A model generated the notes under the pieces. That model was not told the DNA's origin, did not search any database, and saw nothing but the letters and a program-made list of their open reading frames with translations. This document shows, in pieces, positions 1-6,809 of a DNA stretch of 64,000 nucleotides. This DNA is from an uncultured Victivallales bacterium (GTDB lineage: Bacteria > Verrucomicrobiota > Lentisphaeria > Victivallales > UBA1829), in NCBI GenBank assembly GCA_934644965.1, contig CAKUDG010000005.1, forward strand, positions 1-64,000. The letters run 5' to 3'. Within the stretch, counting starts at the first letter, position 1, and every line of letters begins with the position of its first letter. The translations under genes were made by a program, and so were the position numbers.

Positions 1-336
1 ACCGCGGCAAGGTCACGGACCTTGACCTCGAGAAAAATGCTCATCGCATTTTTCCGTATTTTTGTTGCTTCGCAAATCTTTATTTTCTTTTTTGCCTCCG
101 GCGGCCAGCGTCCCGCCGCTGGACCGCGGCAAGGTCACGGACCTTGACCTCGAGAAAAATGCTCATCGCATTTTTCCGTATTTTTGTTGCTTCGCAAATC
201 TTTATTTTCTTTTTTGCCTCCGGCGGCCAGCGTCCCGCCGCTGGACCGCGGCAAGGTCACGGACCTTGACCTCGAGAAAAATGCTCATCGCATTTTTCCG
301 TATTTTTGTTGCTTCGCAAATTTTTATTTTCTTTTG
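1..336. repeat. 122-bp tandem repeat array, about 2.7 copies visible, cut by the window edge
   Basis: Copies at 1-122 and 123-244 are identical. A third starts at 245 and stays identical for about 85 bases before it decays near 336. Each unit holds several short inverted repeats: AAGGTC-ACG-GACCTT, GAAAAATGC-TCATC-GCATTTTTC, TTGC-TTC-GCAA and CCAGCG-TCCCGC-CGCTGG. The second ends in a T-run on both strands, so it would look like an intrinsic terminator either way. The array lies just 3' of prmA. Open frames through it merely repeat the same peptide and I do not consider them genes. The true array length is unknown because it runs off the left edge. Confidence 0.9.
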
Positions 337-345
337 CTTCGCCCC

Positions 346-1230
346 TTATACAGCGAAGGCTCCGCCACGCCACTCCTTTTCCTTCGCGGAAAAAAGCTGG
401 ACACAGCCGATTTCCTCAAAAGAAGCACGCACAGAGTCATATTCGGAATCAAGGATTCCCGCCAGAATCAGACGCCCACCAGGCTTGACAAGAGAAAGAA
501 GTTTCCTTCGTCCCGCTATCAGAGCGGAAGAAAGAATGTTCGCCGCCACAATGTCATACACTTCGGAATCCGTATAATCTTCCAGTGAAGCCGCAACAAT
601 CGGGAAGCTGGAATCGGGAATCCCGTTTTTTCTGGCGTTTTCCCTTGCGACAGGAAGAGTCTCCGGATCAATGTCAAAGGCCCGCACAGGACGACACCCC
701 AGATGATAAGCCGCAATGGAAAGAATTCCCGAACCGGATCCCGCATCCAGCATGGAAAGACCTCCGGAGGATTCATGGACAAAACGATCCAGTGCCGTCA
801 GACAGAAACGGGTTGTCGCATGCTGCCCGGTCCCGAAACTCATGCCTGGATCCAGTTCCAGCACCACCTGCCCCGGACGGGCATCCCAGATTTCCCAGGA
901 AGGTTTCACAGCAAGACGTTCCGATATTTCCAGAGGCTTGAAATGTATTTTCCAAGACTCCGCCCAATCCTCCTTCTTCAGGGGAGAAAGTGAAAAATCC
1001 CGTACCGATATCCCGAAGTCTTCCCAGAGTCCGGCCTCCGAATCAAGGCGTTTCAGCGCGGAAGACGCCTCTTCCGGGGTCTGGAAATACAGGGTGTGTT
1101 TGACAATGCCGCTTTCCTCATCCTTCCAGGAGCTCACATTGTCGTAAAGTGCGGAAAGAAGTTCCGCGGCGGCGCCGCGGGTTTCCGAAGCATCCGTCAT
1201 CGTCACGCAGTAAAGCATAGAGCCGTCCAT
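346..1230 (-). CDS. prmA: ribosomal protein L11 methyltransferase
   Basis: SAM-dependent enzyme that in characterised bacteria trimethylates ribosomal protein L11 in the cytoplasm. The 294-residue product has the family's usual length. The PrmA signature LDPGMSFGTGQHATT lies near residues 126-140, the SAM-binding loop LDAGSGSG near 161-168 and a VAANIL motif further on, corresponding to the NxxL region of the family. I start at 1230 (MDGSMLYC) because GGGAGAAAGG lies at good spacing upstream and family members begin close to this point. An in-frame ATG at 1275 has a poorer ribosome site. The gene reads towards the 122-bp repeat array, whose T-tailed hairpin may end its transcript. Nothing is odd in the protein itself. 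Confidence 0.93.
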   Translation of the reverse strand: MDGSMLYCVTMTDASETRGAAAELLSALYDNVSSWKDEESGIVKHTLYFQTPEEASSALKRLDSEAGLWEDFGISVRDFSLSPLKKEDWAESWKIHFKPLEISERLAVKPSWEIWDARPGQVVLELDPGMSFGTGQHATTRFCLTALDRFVHESSGGLSMLDAGSGSGILSIAAYHLGCRPVRAFDIDPETLPVARENARKNGIPDSSFPIVAASLEDYTDSEVYDIVAANILSSALIAGRRKLLSLVKPGGRLILAGILDSEYDSVRASFEEIGCVQLFSAKEKEWRGGAFAV

Positions 1231-1382
1231 CTTGAAACGCCTTTCTCCCAGAACGTCCTCCGGGTGTCTTCGCATCCGCGTAATATACTTTCCGGAAACT
1301 CCTTTTCAAAGTTGCGTACCGGGATTTTCATGATATATTGAACAGCGTTTCATACTGCTGCAGACAGGAAATATCTTCAGAA

Positions 1383-2126
1383 ATGACGGAATATGTCTTG
1401 AACTTCTCAGATTCGGAACGCTTCCCTTATGGAATTCGCCGTTCCGACCGGGCATCCAGAATGACAATCCGCATTCTGCCCGGTCCGAGGATCGAAGTCG
1501 TCCTTCCCCGCTTCGTTGCGGAGGAAGAGGCGCACCGATTCATCCGGAAGGAATCCGCATGGGTCAGAACAACTTTCCGGAAAATGGAGAAAAAAGAGAA
1601 ATCTCCTTCCCGCAGAAAACAGCAGCCAGGACATCCCGATGAGCTCCATTTCCTGCTCACTGGAAAGCGATATCGGATTCATTATCTCTGGCGGGACGTG
1701 CCGTGGACCGGGGCAAGAATCCGCGATCCGGAAAATATCGACGTCACGGGAAACATTCTGCCTCCGGAAAACTGCCGTGCCGCCCTCACGGACCTGATCC
1801 GGAGAACTGCCGAAACACTCCTCCCACCCATGCTCTCCGAACTGGCCGCGCAGCATGGATTCACTTATTCCTCCGCCACAGTGCGCCTGCAGAAACGGCG
1901 CTGGGGGAGCTGCTCTTCCAGAGGAGCCATCTCCTTGAACGCATTCCTGATTTTCTTCCCCCCGGAACTGGTGGAATATGTGCTTCTCCACGAACTCTGC
2001 CATCTCCGGAAAATGAATCATTCTTCCGAATTCTGGCAGGAACTCGAACGGATCTGCCCGGATGCGCTGAAACGGAGGAAAAGCCTGAACTTCCACAGCC
2101 GTCTCCTGCCCTGGGATCCCAGATGA
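1383..2126 (+). CDS. YgjP/SprT-like zinc metallopeptidase (DUF45 family)
   Basis: A 247-residue protein with the DUF45 zinc signature HELCHLRKMNHSSEFW in its C-terminal third: HExxH supplies two histidine ligands and the glutamate, and the downstream histidine (NHS) is the third ligand. A basic tract with RWGSCSSRG precedes it, also typical of the family. The substrate is unknown for most relatives, which are presumed cytoplasmic proteases. The open frame extends upstream to a TTG at 1338, but the ATG at 1383 with AGGAAAT upstream fits the family N-terminus better. It is divergent from prmA, with about 150 bp between them, so the two probably have separate promoters. Confidence 0.85.
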   Translation: MTEYVLNFSDSERFPYGIRRSDRASRMTIRILPGPRIEVVLPRFVAEEEAHRFIRKESAWVRTTFRKMEKKEKSPSRRKQQPGHPDELHFLLTGKRYRIHYLWRDVPWTGARIRDPENIDVTGNILPPENCRAALTDLIRRTAETLLPPMLSELAAQHGFTYSSATVRLQKRRWGSCSSRGAISLNAFLIFFPPELVEYVLLHELCHLRKMNHSSEFWQELERICPDALKRRKSLNFHSRLLPWDPR

Positions 2127-2191
2127 CACAATCCCGCTGCTTCAAGGGGAAAAGAGGAAAACAGGGAAAGGGAAAAGGGATGAAGGGAAAC

Positions 2192-2965
2192 TCAGTACTG
2201 ATATTTGAACATGTTGGAAGGGACGTTACCGGTCATATAGTTCCGATAGGCTTCAATGGAGGACATGTTTTCAACGTGGCCGTCAAAGAAGAGAAGATTC
2301 ACCGTAAGGTTGTGTCTTCCGTTCACCCAGTCGATCATGGCTTTTTCCCCGGTGAAAGACCTGGCCGACGACACTCTCCCGGAACCCGAGGGCTCCGGCG
2401 CGTTTGCCGTTGACTCATACAAAAGCACCTTCCGTCCCGGATTTTTCACGGCTGCCAGTGGAATCGCCCTATTATCCGGAGAACTGATCCCGATATAGCC
2501 TATCAGCTGATAAAAATAGCTGTTGTCATCCCCCAAAGCTCCATCCCCATTCTCCCATGATCCTGACGGACACAGGAAAATGGTCGGAGCGCGGCGGTCA
2601 GAGGAAAAGGATGACCTGTACAAAGCCGATCCCCGTTTGTAATCATACCCGGACGCCCCGTAAGCGCGGTTTTTCCATCCCATGGAATTCCCCAGCAAAG
2701 CATACCAGAACCAGTTGGTCTGCCAGTGGTAGGACAATCCGTCCGGAACCAGACAATGGGGCGCGAATACACTTCCGCAGCCGTCGACATAATACATCTG
2801 AAAAATTCCGATCTGTCTTTCCTGCGAAATGCACGCCGCCTTCCGCGCCATTTCCCTGGCCTTGTTCAGCGAGGGCAGAAGCAGAGACGCAAGAATCGCG
2901 ATGATCGCAATCACCACCAGAAGTTCTATCAAAGTAAAACTCCGTTTCAAAAATTTCCCTTTCAT
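2192..2965 (-). CDS. pseudopilin-like protein, prepilin N-terminus and H-x9-DG C-terminus (copy 1)
   Basis: A 257-residue protein beginning with a short basic leader (MKGKFLKRS) and then the hydrophobic prepilin helix FTLIELLVVIAIIAIL. The C-terminal part has H-x9-DG (His of RHN, DG of FFDGHV). This architecture is abundant in Lentisphaerota and Planctomycetes, where it is usually annotated as a type II secretion/prepilin-type protein of unknown role. The residue before the cleavage site is Ser, not the Gly preferred by prepilin peptidases. The protein is probably anchored in the inner membrane with a globular periplasmic domain. It is paralogous to the next gene at 3195-3947 and shares an upstream sequence block with it, so the two look like a tandem duplication. 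Confidence 0.88.
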   Translation of the reverse strand: MKGKFLKRSFTLIELLVVIAIIAILASLLLPSLNKAREMARKAACISQERQIGIFQMYYVDGCGSVFAPHCLVPDGLSYHWQTNWFWYALLGNSMGWKNRAYGASGYDYKRGSALYRSSFSSDRRAPTIFLCPSGSWENGDGALGDDNSYFYQLIGYIGISSPDNRAIPLAAVKNPGRKVLLYESTANAPEPSGSGRVSSARSFTGEKAMIDWVNGRHNLTVNLLFFDGHVENMSSIEAYRNYMTGNVPSNMFKYQY

Positions 2966-3070
2966 AACCAGATCCTTTTCCTGTTCTTTGAAAAAATACG
3001 ATTTGATCTTTACGTTTGATCTCTCTTGTTCCTGTTTTTTCGTCCTGTACCCAGCCCCGGGGAATCTCGC

Positions 3071-3124
3071 TTGTCAAACAAAGCCGGGACTGGATCAAAG
3101 CCATCTCAGGAAAAACGAATGAAA
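3071..3124 (-). promoter_or_regulatory. conserved block upstream of pseudopilin copy 1
   Basis: A 16-base string TTGTCAAACAAAGCCG at 3071-3086 recurs exactly at 4228-4243, followed in both places by a similar ctcag-A-rich stretch. On the minus strand it reads CGGCTTTGTTTGACA, which contains a TTGACA that could serve as a -35 box for the pseudopilin gene downstream. No convincing -10 box sits at 16-18 bp spacing, so it may be a regulator site or simply a relic of duplication. Confidence 0.4.
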
Positions 3125-3194
3125 AGGGATATGAGGAAAGCGCTCTGTTTCCTCCCGGCGGCAGACCGCCCTGCCCATTTCTGCTTCAGTATCG

Positions 3195-3947
3195 TCATTT
3201 CAGATTGAACATAGCGGATTCACCATTCTTCGATTTCTGATATTCCAGAATCAGAGTGTCAATCGCATACGTTGTAACATGACCGTCCAGGAACAAGGCG
3301 TTGTCAGTCCGGTTGTGCCGCCCGAAATAAAAGTCGTTGTAATTCCGCGAATCGTCAAGAAAATTTGCCGTGCCGGCGTAAGGGGTGCTTCCGGCTCCGG
3401 CAAGCTGCCAGTTGCTGTTTCCCGTATATTCCGTCAGAAGAATTTTTTCTGAAAGCCGTTTTAATTCATGAACTTTAGTATATTTTGAAATCGGAGACCC
3501 ATATCCGTTTGCCTGATAAAAATAATGCTCAGAATAATTAAAGTCTCCTTTCCTATTGGTATCTATCACACCTGAGGGACACATGAAGATGGGTTTTGTC
3601 CCCAGCGGCGGCATGCTCCGGGGGATGTAAAGAGAGTAGTCGGGATCCCTTGTGCTCTGCCGGAGAACATATCCTTCATTTCTCCCCAGCAGAGAATACC
3701 ATGTATGAGGAATAGTTAATCCATCACGAGTCATCCACTGGAAATTCGGGGGAATGTAGGAGAATGCGTTCTGATAATTGTCATAAAAGAGATGGAGCTG
3801 TTTCAGCCTGGAAATGCAGATCGCCCGTTCTCCGGCAATCTTCGCCTTCTGAAGCGAGGGCAGAAGCAGAGACGCAAGAATCGCGATGATCGCTATCACC
3901 ACCAGAAGTTCTATCAGGGTAAAACTCCGTTTCCAGTTTCCCTTCAT
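3195..3947 (-). CDS. pseudopilin-like protein, H-x9-DG type (copy 2)
   Basis: A 250-residue paralogue of the gene at 2192-2965: leader MKGNWKRS, prepilin helix FTLIELLVVIAIIAIL, then a variable domain ending in H-x9-DG (RHN...FLDGHV). The Asn/Tyr-rich middle resembles other members of this clade-typical family. The cleavage-site -1 residue is again Ser. It lies on the same strand as copy 1, about 230 bp upstream of it, with its own upstream copy of a conserved TTGACA-containing block, so each gene may have its own promoter. No pilus or secretion machinery is encoded in the window. Function is unknown; surface display or carbohydrate binding is only a guess. Confidence 0.87.
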   Translation of the reverse strand: MKGNWKRSFTLIELLVVIAIIAILASLLLPSLQKAKIAGERAICISRLKQLHLFYDNYQNAFSYIPPNFQWMTRDGLTIPHTWYSLLGRNEGYVLRQSTRDPDYSLYIPRSMPPLGTKPIFMCPSGVIDTNRKGDFNYSEHYFYQANGYGSPISKYTKVHELKRLSEKILLTEYTGNSNWQLAGAGSTPYAGTANFLDDSRNYNDFYFGRHNRTDNALFLDGHVTTYAIDTLILEYQKSKNGESAMFNLK

Positions 3948-4227
3948 TTTCTGAATCCTCTTTATTTCCTTTGAAAATATAGTTTATTCCTGTGATCTCA
4001 TTTCTGTTCTTCTCCGGAGTCGCTCCCCTGAGGAATCCCGACAGTATCCTTTCTGATCAACGGAAGATCAGAAGGGGGAAGAAAATTCCCGCAAGAGCCA
4101 CATCTCCTGCTCTCCGAAGAGAACAAGAACAGGGCAGCAAAAACAAATTCATGGCATCGGATGAACCTGCAACGGCAAAATTCCCGTTTCGTCCAGTACT
4201 CTATAACTTTGCATCGAAAAATCCTGT

Positions 4228-4284
4228 TTGTCAAACAAAGCCGAGGCAGAACCAACGTCTTCTCAGAAAAAACAAACCGAAAAG
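4228..4284 (-). promoter_or_regulatory. conserved block upstream of pseudopilin copy 2
   Basis: Second copy of the block at 3071-3124, lying about 280 bp upstream of pseudopilin copy 2 on the minus strand. It carries the same TTTGACA core, with a loosely placed TATAG further downstream. Retention in both duplicates while neighbouring sequence diverged suggests a function, but two copies are too few to prove it. Confidence 0.4.
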
Positions 4285-4287
4285 ACA

Positions 4288-4340
4288 TCAAAAAACAACA
4301 AACAAAGTAAAATTCCGTTTCAAAAACTTTCCTTTCCAAG
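4288..4340 (-). pseudogene. decayed 5' fragment of a third pseudopilin gene
   Basis: On the minus strand 4340-4305 closely matches the first codons of pseudopilin copy 1: the peptide GKFLKRNFTL is encoded where copy 1 has GKFLKRSFTL. The ATG is replaced by TGG and similarity stops after FTL, so no prepilin helix follows. The rest of 3948-4558, about 610 bp, shows no convincing gene apart from the conserved upstream block of copy 2. The fragment is short, so a recombination scar is as likely as a once complete gene. Confidence 0.55.
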
Positions 4341-4535
4341 CTTTTTTCTCATCAGAAATGTTTGACTGAAACTTTTCCTGAGAATTCAATGCTCCGAAGG
4401 AATGTACAAAACTCTCCATATTCGTCCCCCTCATTCCCGGAAGTTCTTTCCAGAGAAGAGAGCCGTGCGGGAATGAGGGGAAAGACAAAATCCATGCATC
4501 ATTCAGGAAGGAAGAATGTCCATCAGGACAACCTT

Positions 4536-4545
4536 CCCCCCCCCC
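4536..4545. repeat. 10-base C/G homopolymer 3' of the TPR gene
   Basis: Ten consecutive C on the plus strand (G on the coding strand of the neighbouring TPR gene), starting 13 bases beyond its stop codon. Similar runs occur at 27738-27747 and 50347-50357. Such tracts are prone to slippage and to sequencing error. Confidence 0.8.
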
Positions 4546-4558
4546 GAGAAGAAAAAAA

Positions 4559-5707
4559 CTAGTCTTCATCCTGTCCTGCAATCACCTTGGAAAGATGCGT
4601 CACATACTGCTCATAAAGACTCCGGTAATAGCCGCTTCGTATTTTGTCCCTGGCCATTTCCATTGCGGAAAGAGCCTCCGGGTATTTCCCGGCGCCGAAA
4701 TACGCCTTCGCAAGAAGAAAATACTGGAAATGGTTGACGGCGTTGGCAGGAAGCTTTTCCTGATTCAGTGCCTTGGATATGAGTTCGGATGCCGCGGCAT
4801 AGTCGCCCCTCTTCATGGCGACTTCACCTCGGAGGCATTCCACGGGAACCGTGTTTGCGGGAACCATTTTGATTTTCTCAAACTCCTTCATGGTTTCCTC
4901 CGCGCCGTCAAGATCCCCCGTCAGAACCTGGGTTTCCGCCAGATTGAGGATATTCCGGTAGGAGGACTGGCATTCAAGAGCCTTCCGGTAGGCTTCCACC
5001 GCTTTCTTCTGGAAAACGGGAGTCAGGTGTTCCTCATAATAGTTCACGCGCTGAAGAAAAGTCCTTGCAAGCAGGGCATAATAGCTGCTCCGGACCTGCG
5101 GGGGAATGCTTTCATCATCCGGATTCAGACTTTCCAGAAAGGAAAGCCGTTCCGGTACAGGAAAAGCATTCGCACGGATCAGATTCGCCTGCAGAAGTTC
5201 CTTCGCCCCCATTCTGGGATCGGCAACGGCCAGATCCCAGATCTGGTACTGCGTAACCCCTTTTTCGCGATGGCGCCGGAGCAGATCCGCTTTTCTTCCA
5301 TAAATCAAATAACACTGTTCCGGAGTGACTTCTTTCCGGGCAAGAAGCTGATCCAGAAAGGCGTTCCCTTCCGCAAAGGTTTTGAAATACAGAGCCTTCT
5401 CAAGGGAAAGACGGAACTCCTGATCCCAGTCTGTCCGGGCGGCCTCCATTGCGGAATCCAGAATGCGCAGAGCTGCGTCGGAATCCGAATTCTTCCGGAA
5501 TGCATCACGGGCCTCCGTCATCGCTCTTCCCACGATTTCACGGGGGACAGGAGCCTTTGTTTTTTTCTGTTGCACAGGCGGCTTCGGAGCCGGCGGTTTG
5601 GCCGCTTCCGGTTTTGCTTCCGGCTTCGCCTGCGGCGCTTCAGCTGCAGAGAGAAGCAGAGGGGAAAGACAGAGAGAAGATATCAGAAAAAGAATCACTC
5701 TTTTCAT
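4559..5707 (-). CDS. exported TPR-like repeat protein
   Basis: A 382-residue protein with a signal peptide (MKRVILFLISSLCLSPLLLSAAEA) followed by a Pro/Lys/Ala-rich linker with PEAKPEAAKPPAPKPP character. The rest is alpha-helical with degenerate TPR repeats, for example AVEAYRKALE, AEETMKEFEKI and ALSAMEMARDKI. Expected location is the periplasm. I start at 5707 because AAAGGAGTG lies about 10 bases upstream; an earlier ATG at 5728 would delay the signal peptide. It begins 8 bp after the stop of the CBM9-like gene and appears to be the last gene of the operon with it and the DUF4091 hydrolase. No specific partner can be named. Confidence 0.82.
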   Translation of the reverse strand: MKRVILFLISSLCLSPLLLSAAEAPQAKPEAKPEAAKPPAPKPPVQQKKTKAPVPREIVGRAMTEARDAFRKNSDSDAALRILDSAMEAARTDWDQEFRLSLEKALYFKTFAEGNAFLDQLLARKEVTPEQCYLIYGRKADLLRRHREKGVTQYQIWDLAVADPRMGAKELLQANLIRANAFPVPERLSFLESLNPDDESIPPQVRSSYYALLARTFLQRVNYYEEHLTPVFQKKAVEAYRKALECQSSYRNILNLAETQVLTGDLDGAEETMKEFEKIKMVPANTVPVECLRGEVAMKRGDYAAASELISKALNQEKLPANAVNHFQYFLLAKAYFGAGKYPEALSAMEMARDKIRSGYYRSLYEQYVTHLSKVIAGQDED

Positions 5708-5714
5708 CGGGCAA

Positions 5715-6809
5715 TCACTCCTTTTCACTCATCCATTTTTGTTTCAGATACTTGGCAAACGCCTCCTCCAGATCGTACTGGAACTGGATCAGCGCGGCGG
5801 ATGCCTTCTTGTAGAAGCGGTCCTGTTCTTCGGGAGAGAGAGTATCCATTGCGGCAATCTGTGCGCCGAGTGCATCGCGCTCCGCCGCCATGGGCTTCAT
5901 CCATTCTTCCGCGAAATCGCGGTACTCCGCAAAATTGTTGTAGGAACGCTCCGACTTCGGCAGAGCGGCGCGGTAGGGTTCCTTGAGATCGGGGGTTTTG
6001 GCGGGATCCACGCGCCGGAAGGCCGCCTTGTAGTCGTTCCACGCATGGTAAAGGACATTTTTGCGGATCGCGAGCTTCTGTTCCGGGGTGAAATCCGGCC
6101 ACTGGATGTAGCCCGCGCGGCTGAGTTCATGCACGACTCCGCCCCAGGTCTGGCCGCCGCCGGGACTGAAACGGATCACGGACAAACGCCAGTAATTGTT
6201 CCGCTTCCCGTCGTCCAGGGGCAGCATGTTCCAGGCAAAGGTCCAGGGCACAAAGATACGCAGCATCACCCCGTTGGAAACGATTTTCGATTCCAGGCGG
6301 AGATATGATTCCAGAGATTCAAAATTCCGGTCGTTCACCAGCCAGGGGAAGAAGCGGACTTCCGGTTTGATCGGATCACTGATGATGAACTGGTTGTAAT
6401 GGACGATCTCTTCATTGTCGCAGTCTCCGGGCGCGAAAAAGAGTTCCAGCGTGCAGGAGGGGAAGGCTTTTCCCTCGGCCAGATATTTTTTCATGTCCGG
6501 TTCGCCGGCAAAGATCAGGAGAGTGAATCCCTCGCTGTCGCAGAACATGCTGATCGCGGTCGGGCGCTGGCCCTCAATGGTTTTTCCCGCGGAGACGTCC
6601 CGCTGGTAGGCGGGGTCCGTAAAGAGCATCGCCGCGCTCTCCTTGCTGTATGGACGGAAATTGAAGTTCCATTTCACCGAAGGATCGGAAAGCAGCCGTT
6701 CAAAATCCCCGCCGACGCTCCGGTACGATACTGGCAGGAAATTCTTCCCGGCGGCATGCCCCGCCGCGGACAGACACAGAACGGCAAAAAGTATCAAAAC
6801 GGATTTCAT
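5715..6809 (-). CDS. secreted CBM9/DOMON-like carbohydrate-binding protein
   Basis: A 364-residue protein with a clear signal peptide (MKSVLILFAVLCLSAAGHAAG). The next 200 residues resemble the CBM9-like fold found in secreted proteins of this bacterial group: alternating aromatic-rich strands with RPTAISMFCDSEGFTLLIFA, CTLELFFAPGD and NNYWRLSVIRF, the last being the typical WRxxxxRF strand. The C-terminal 120 residues are helical and charged, of unknown role. The gene overlaps the upstream DUF4091 hydrolase by four bases (ATGA), which indicates translational coupling, and is followed at once by the TPR gene. A role in binding the glycan attacked by the hydrolase is inference. Its family assignment is by pattern only. 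Confidence 0.72.
   Translation of the reverse strand: MKSVLILFAVLCLSAAGHAAGKNFLPVSYRSVGGDFERLLSDPSVKWNFNFRPYSKESAAMLFTDPAYQRDVSAGKTIEGQRPTAISMFCDSEGFTLLIFAGEPDMKKYLAEGKAFPSCTLELFFAPGDCDNEEIVHYNQFIISDPIKPEVRFFPWLVNDRNFESLESYLRLESKIVSNGVMLRIFVPWTFAWNMLPLDDGKRNNYWRLSVIRFSPGGGQTWGGVVHELSRAGYIQWPDFTPEQKLAIRKNVLYHAWNDYKAAFRRVDPAKTPDLKEPYRAALPKSERSYNNFAEYRDFAEEWMKPMAAERDALGAQIAAMDTLSPEEQDRFYKKASAALIQFQYDLEEAFAKYLKQKWMSEKE

Noticed and set aside
1..336. CRISPR array
   Set aside because: The 122-bp units are directly adjacent without spacers, are far too long, and no cas genes are present.
62..588. Plus-strand open frames of 134-171 codons across the tandem repeat
   Set aside because: They encode the same peptide repeated in two frames, follow the repeat period, have no ribosome site and overlap the end of prmA.
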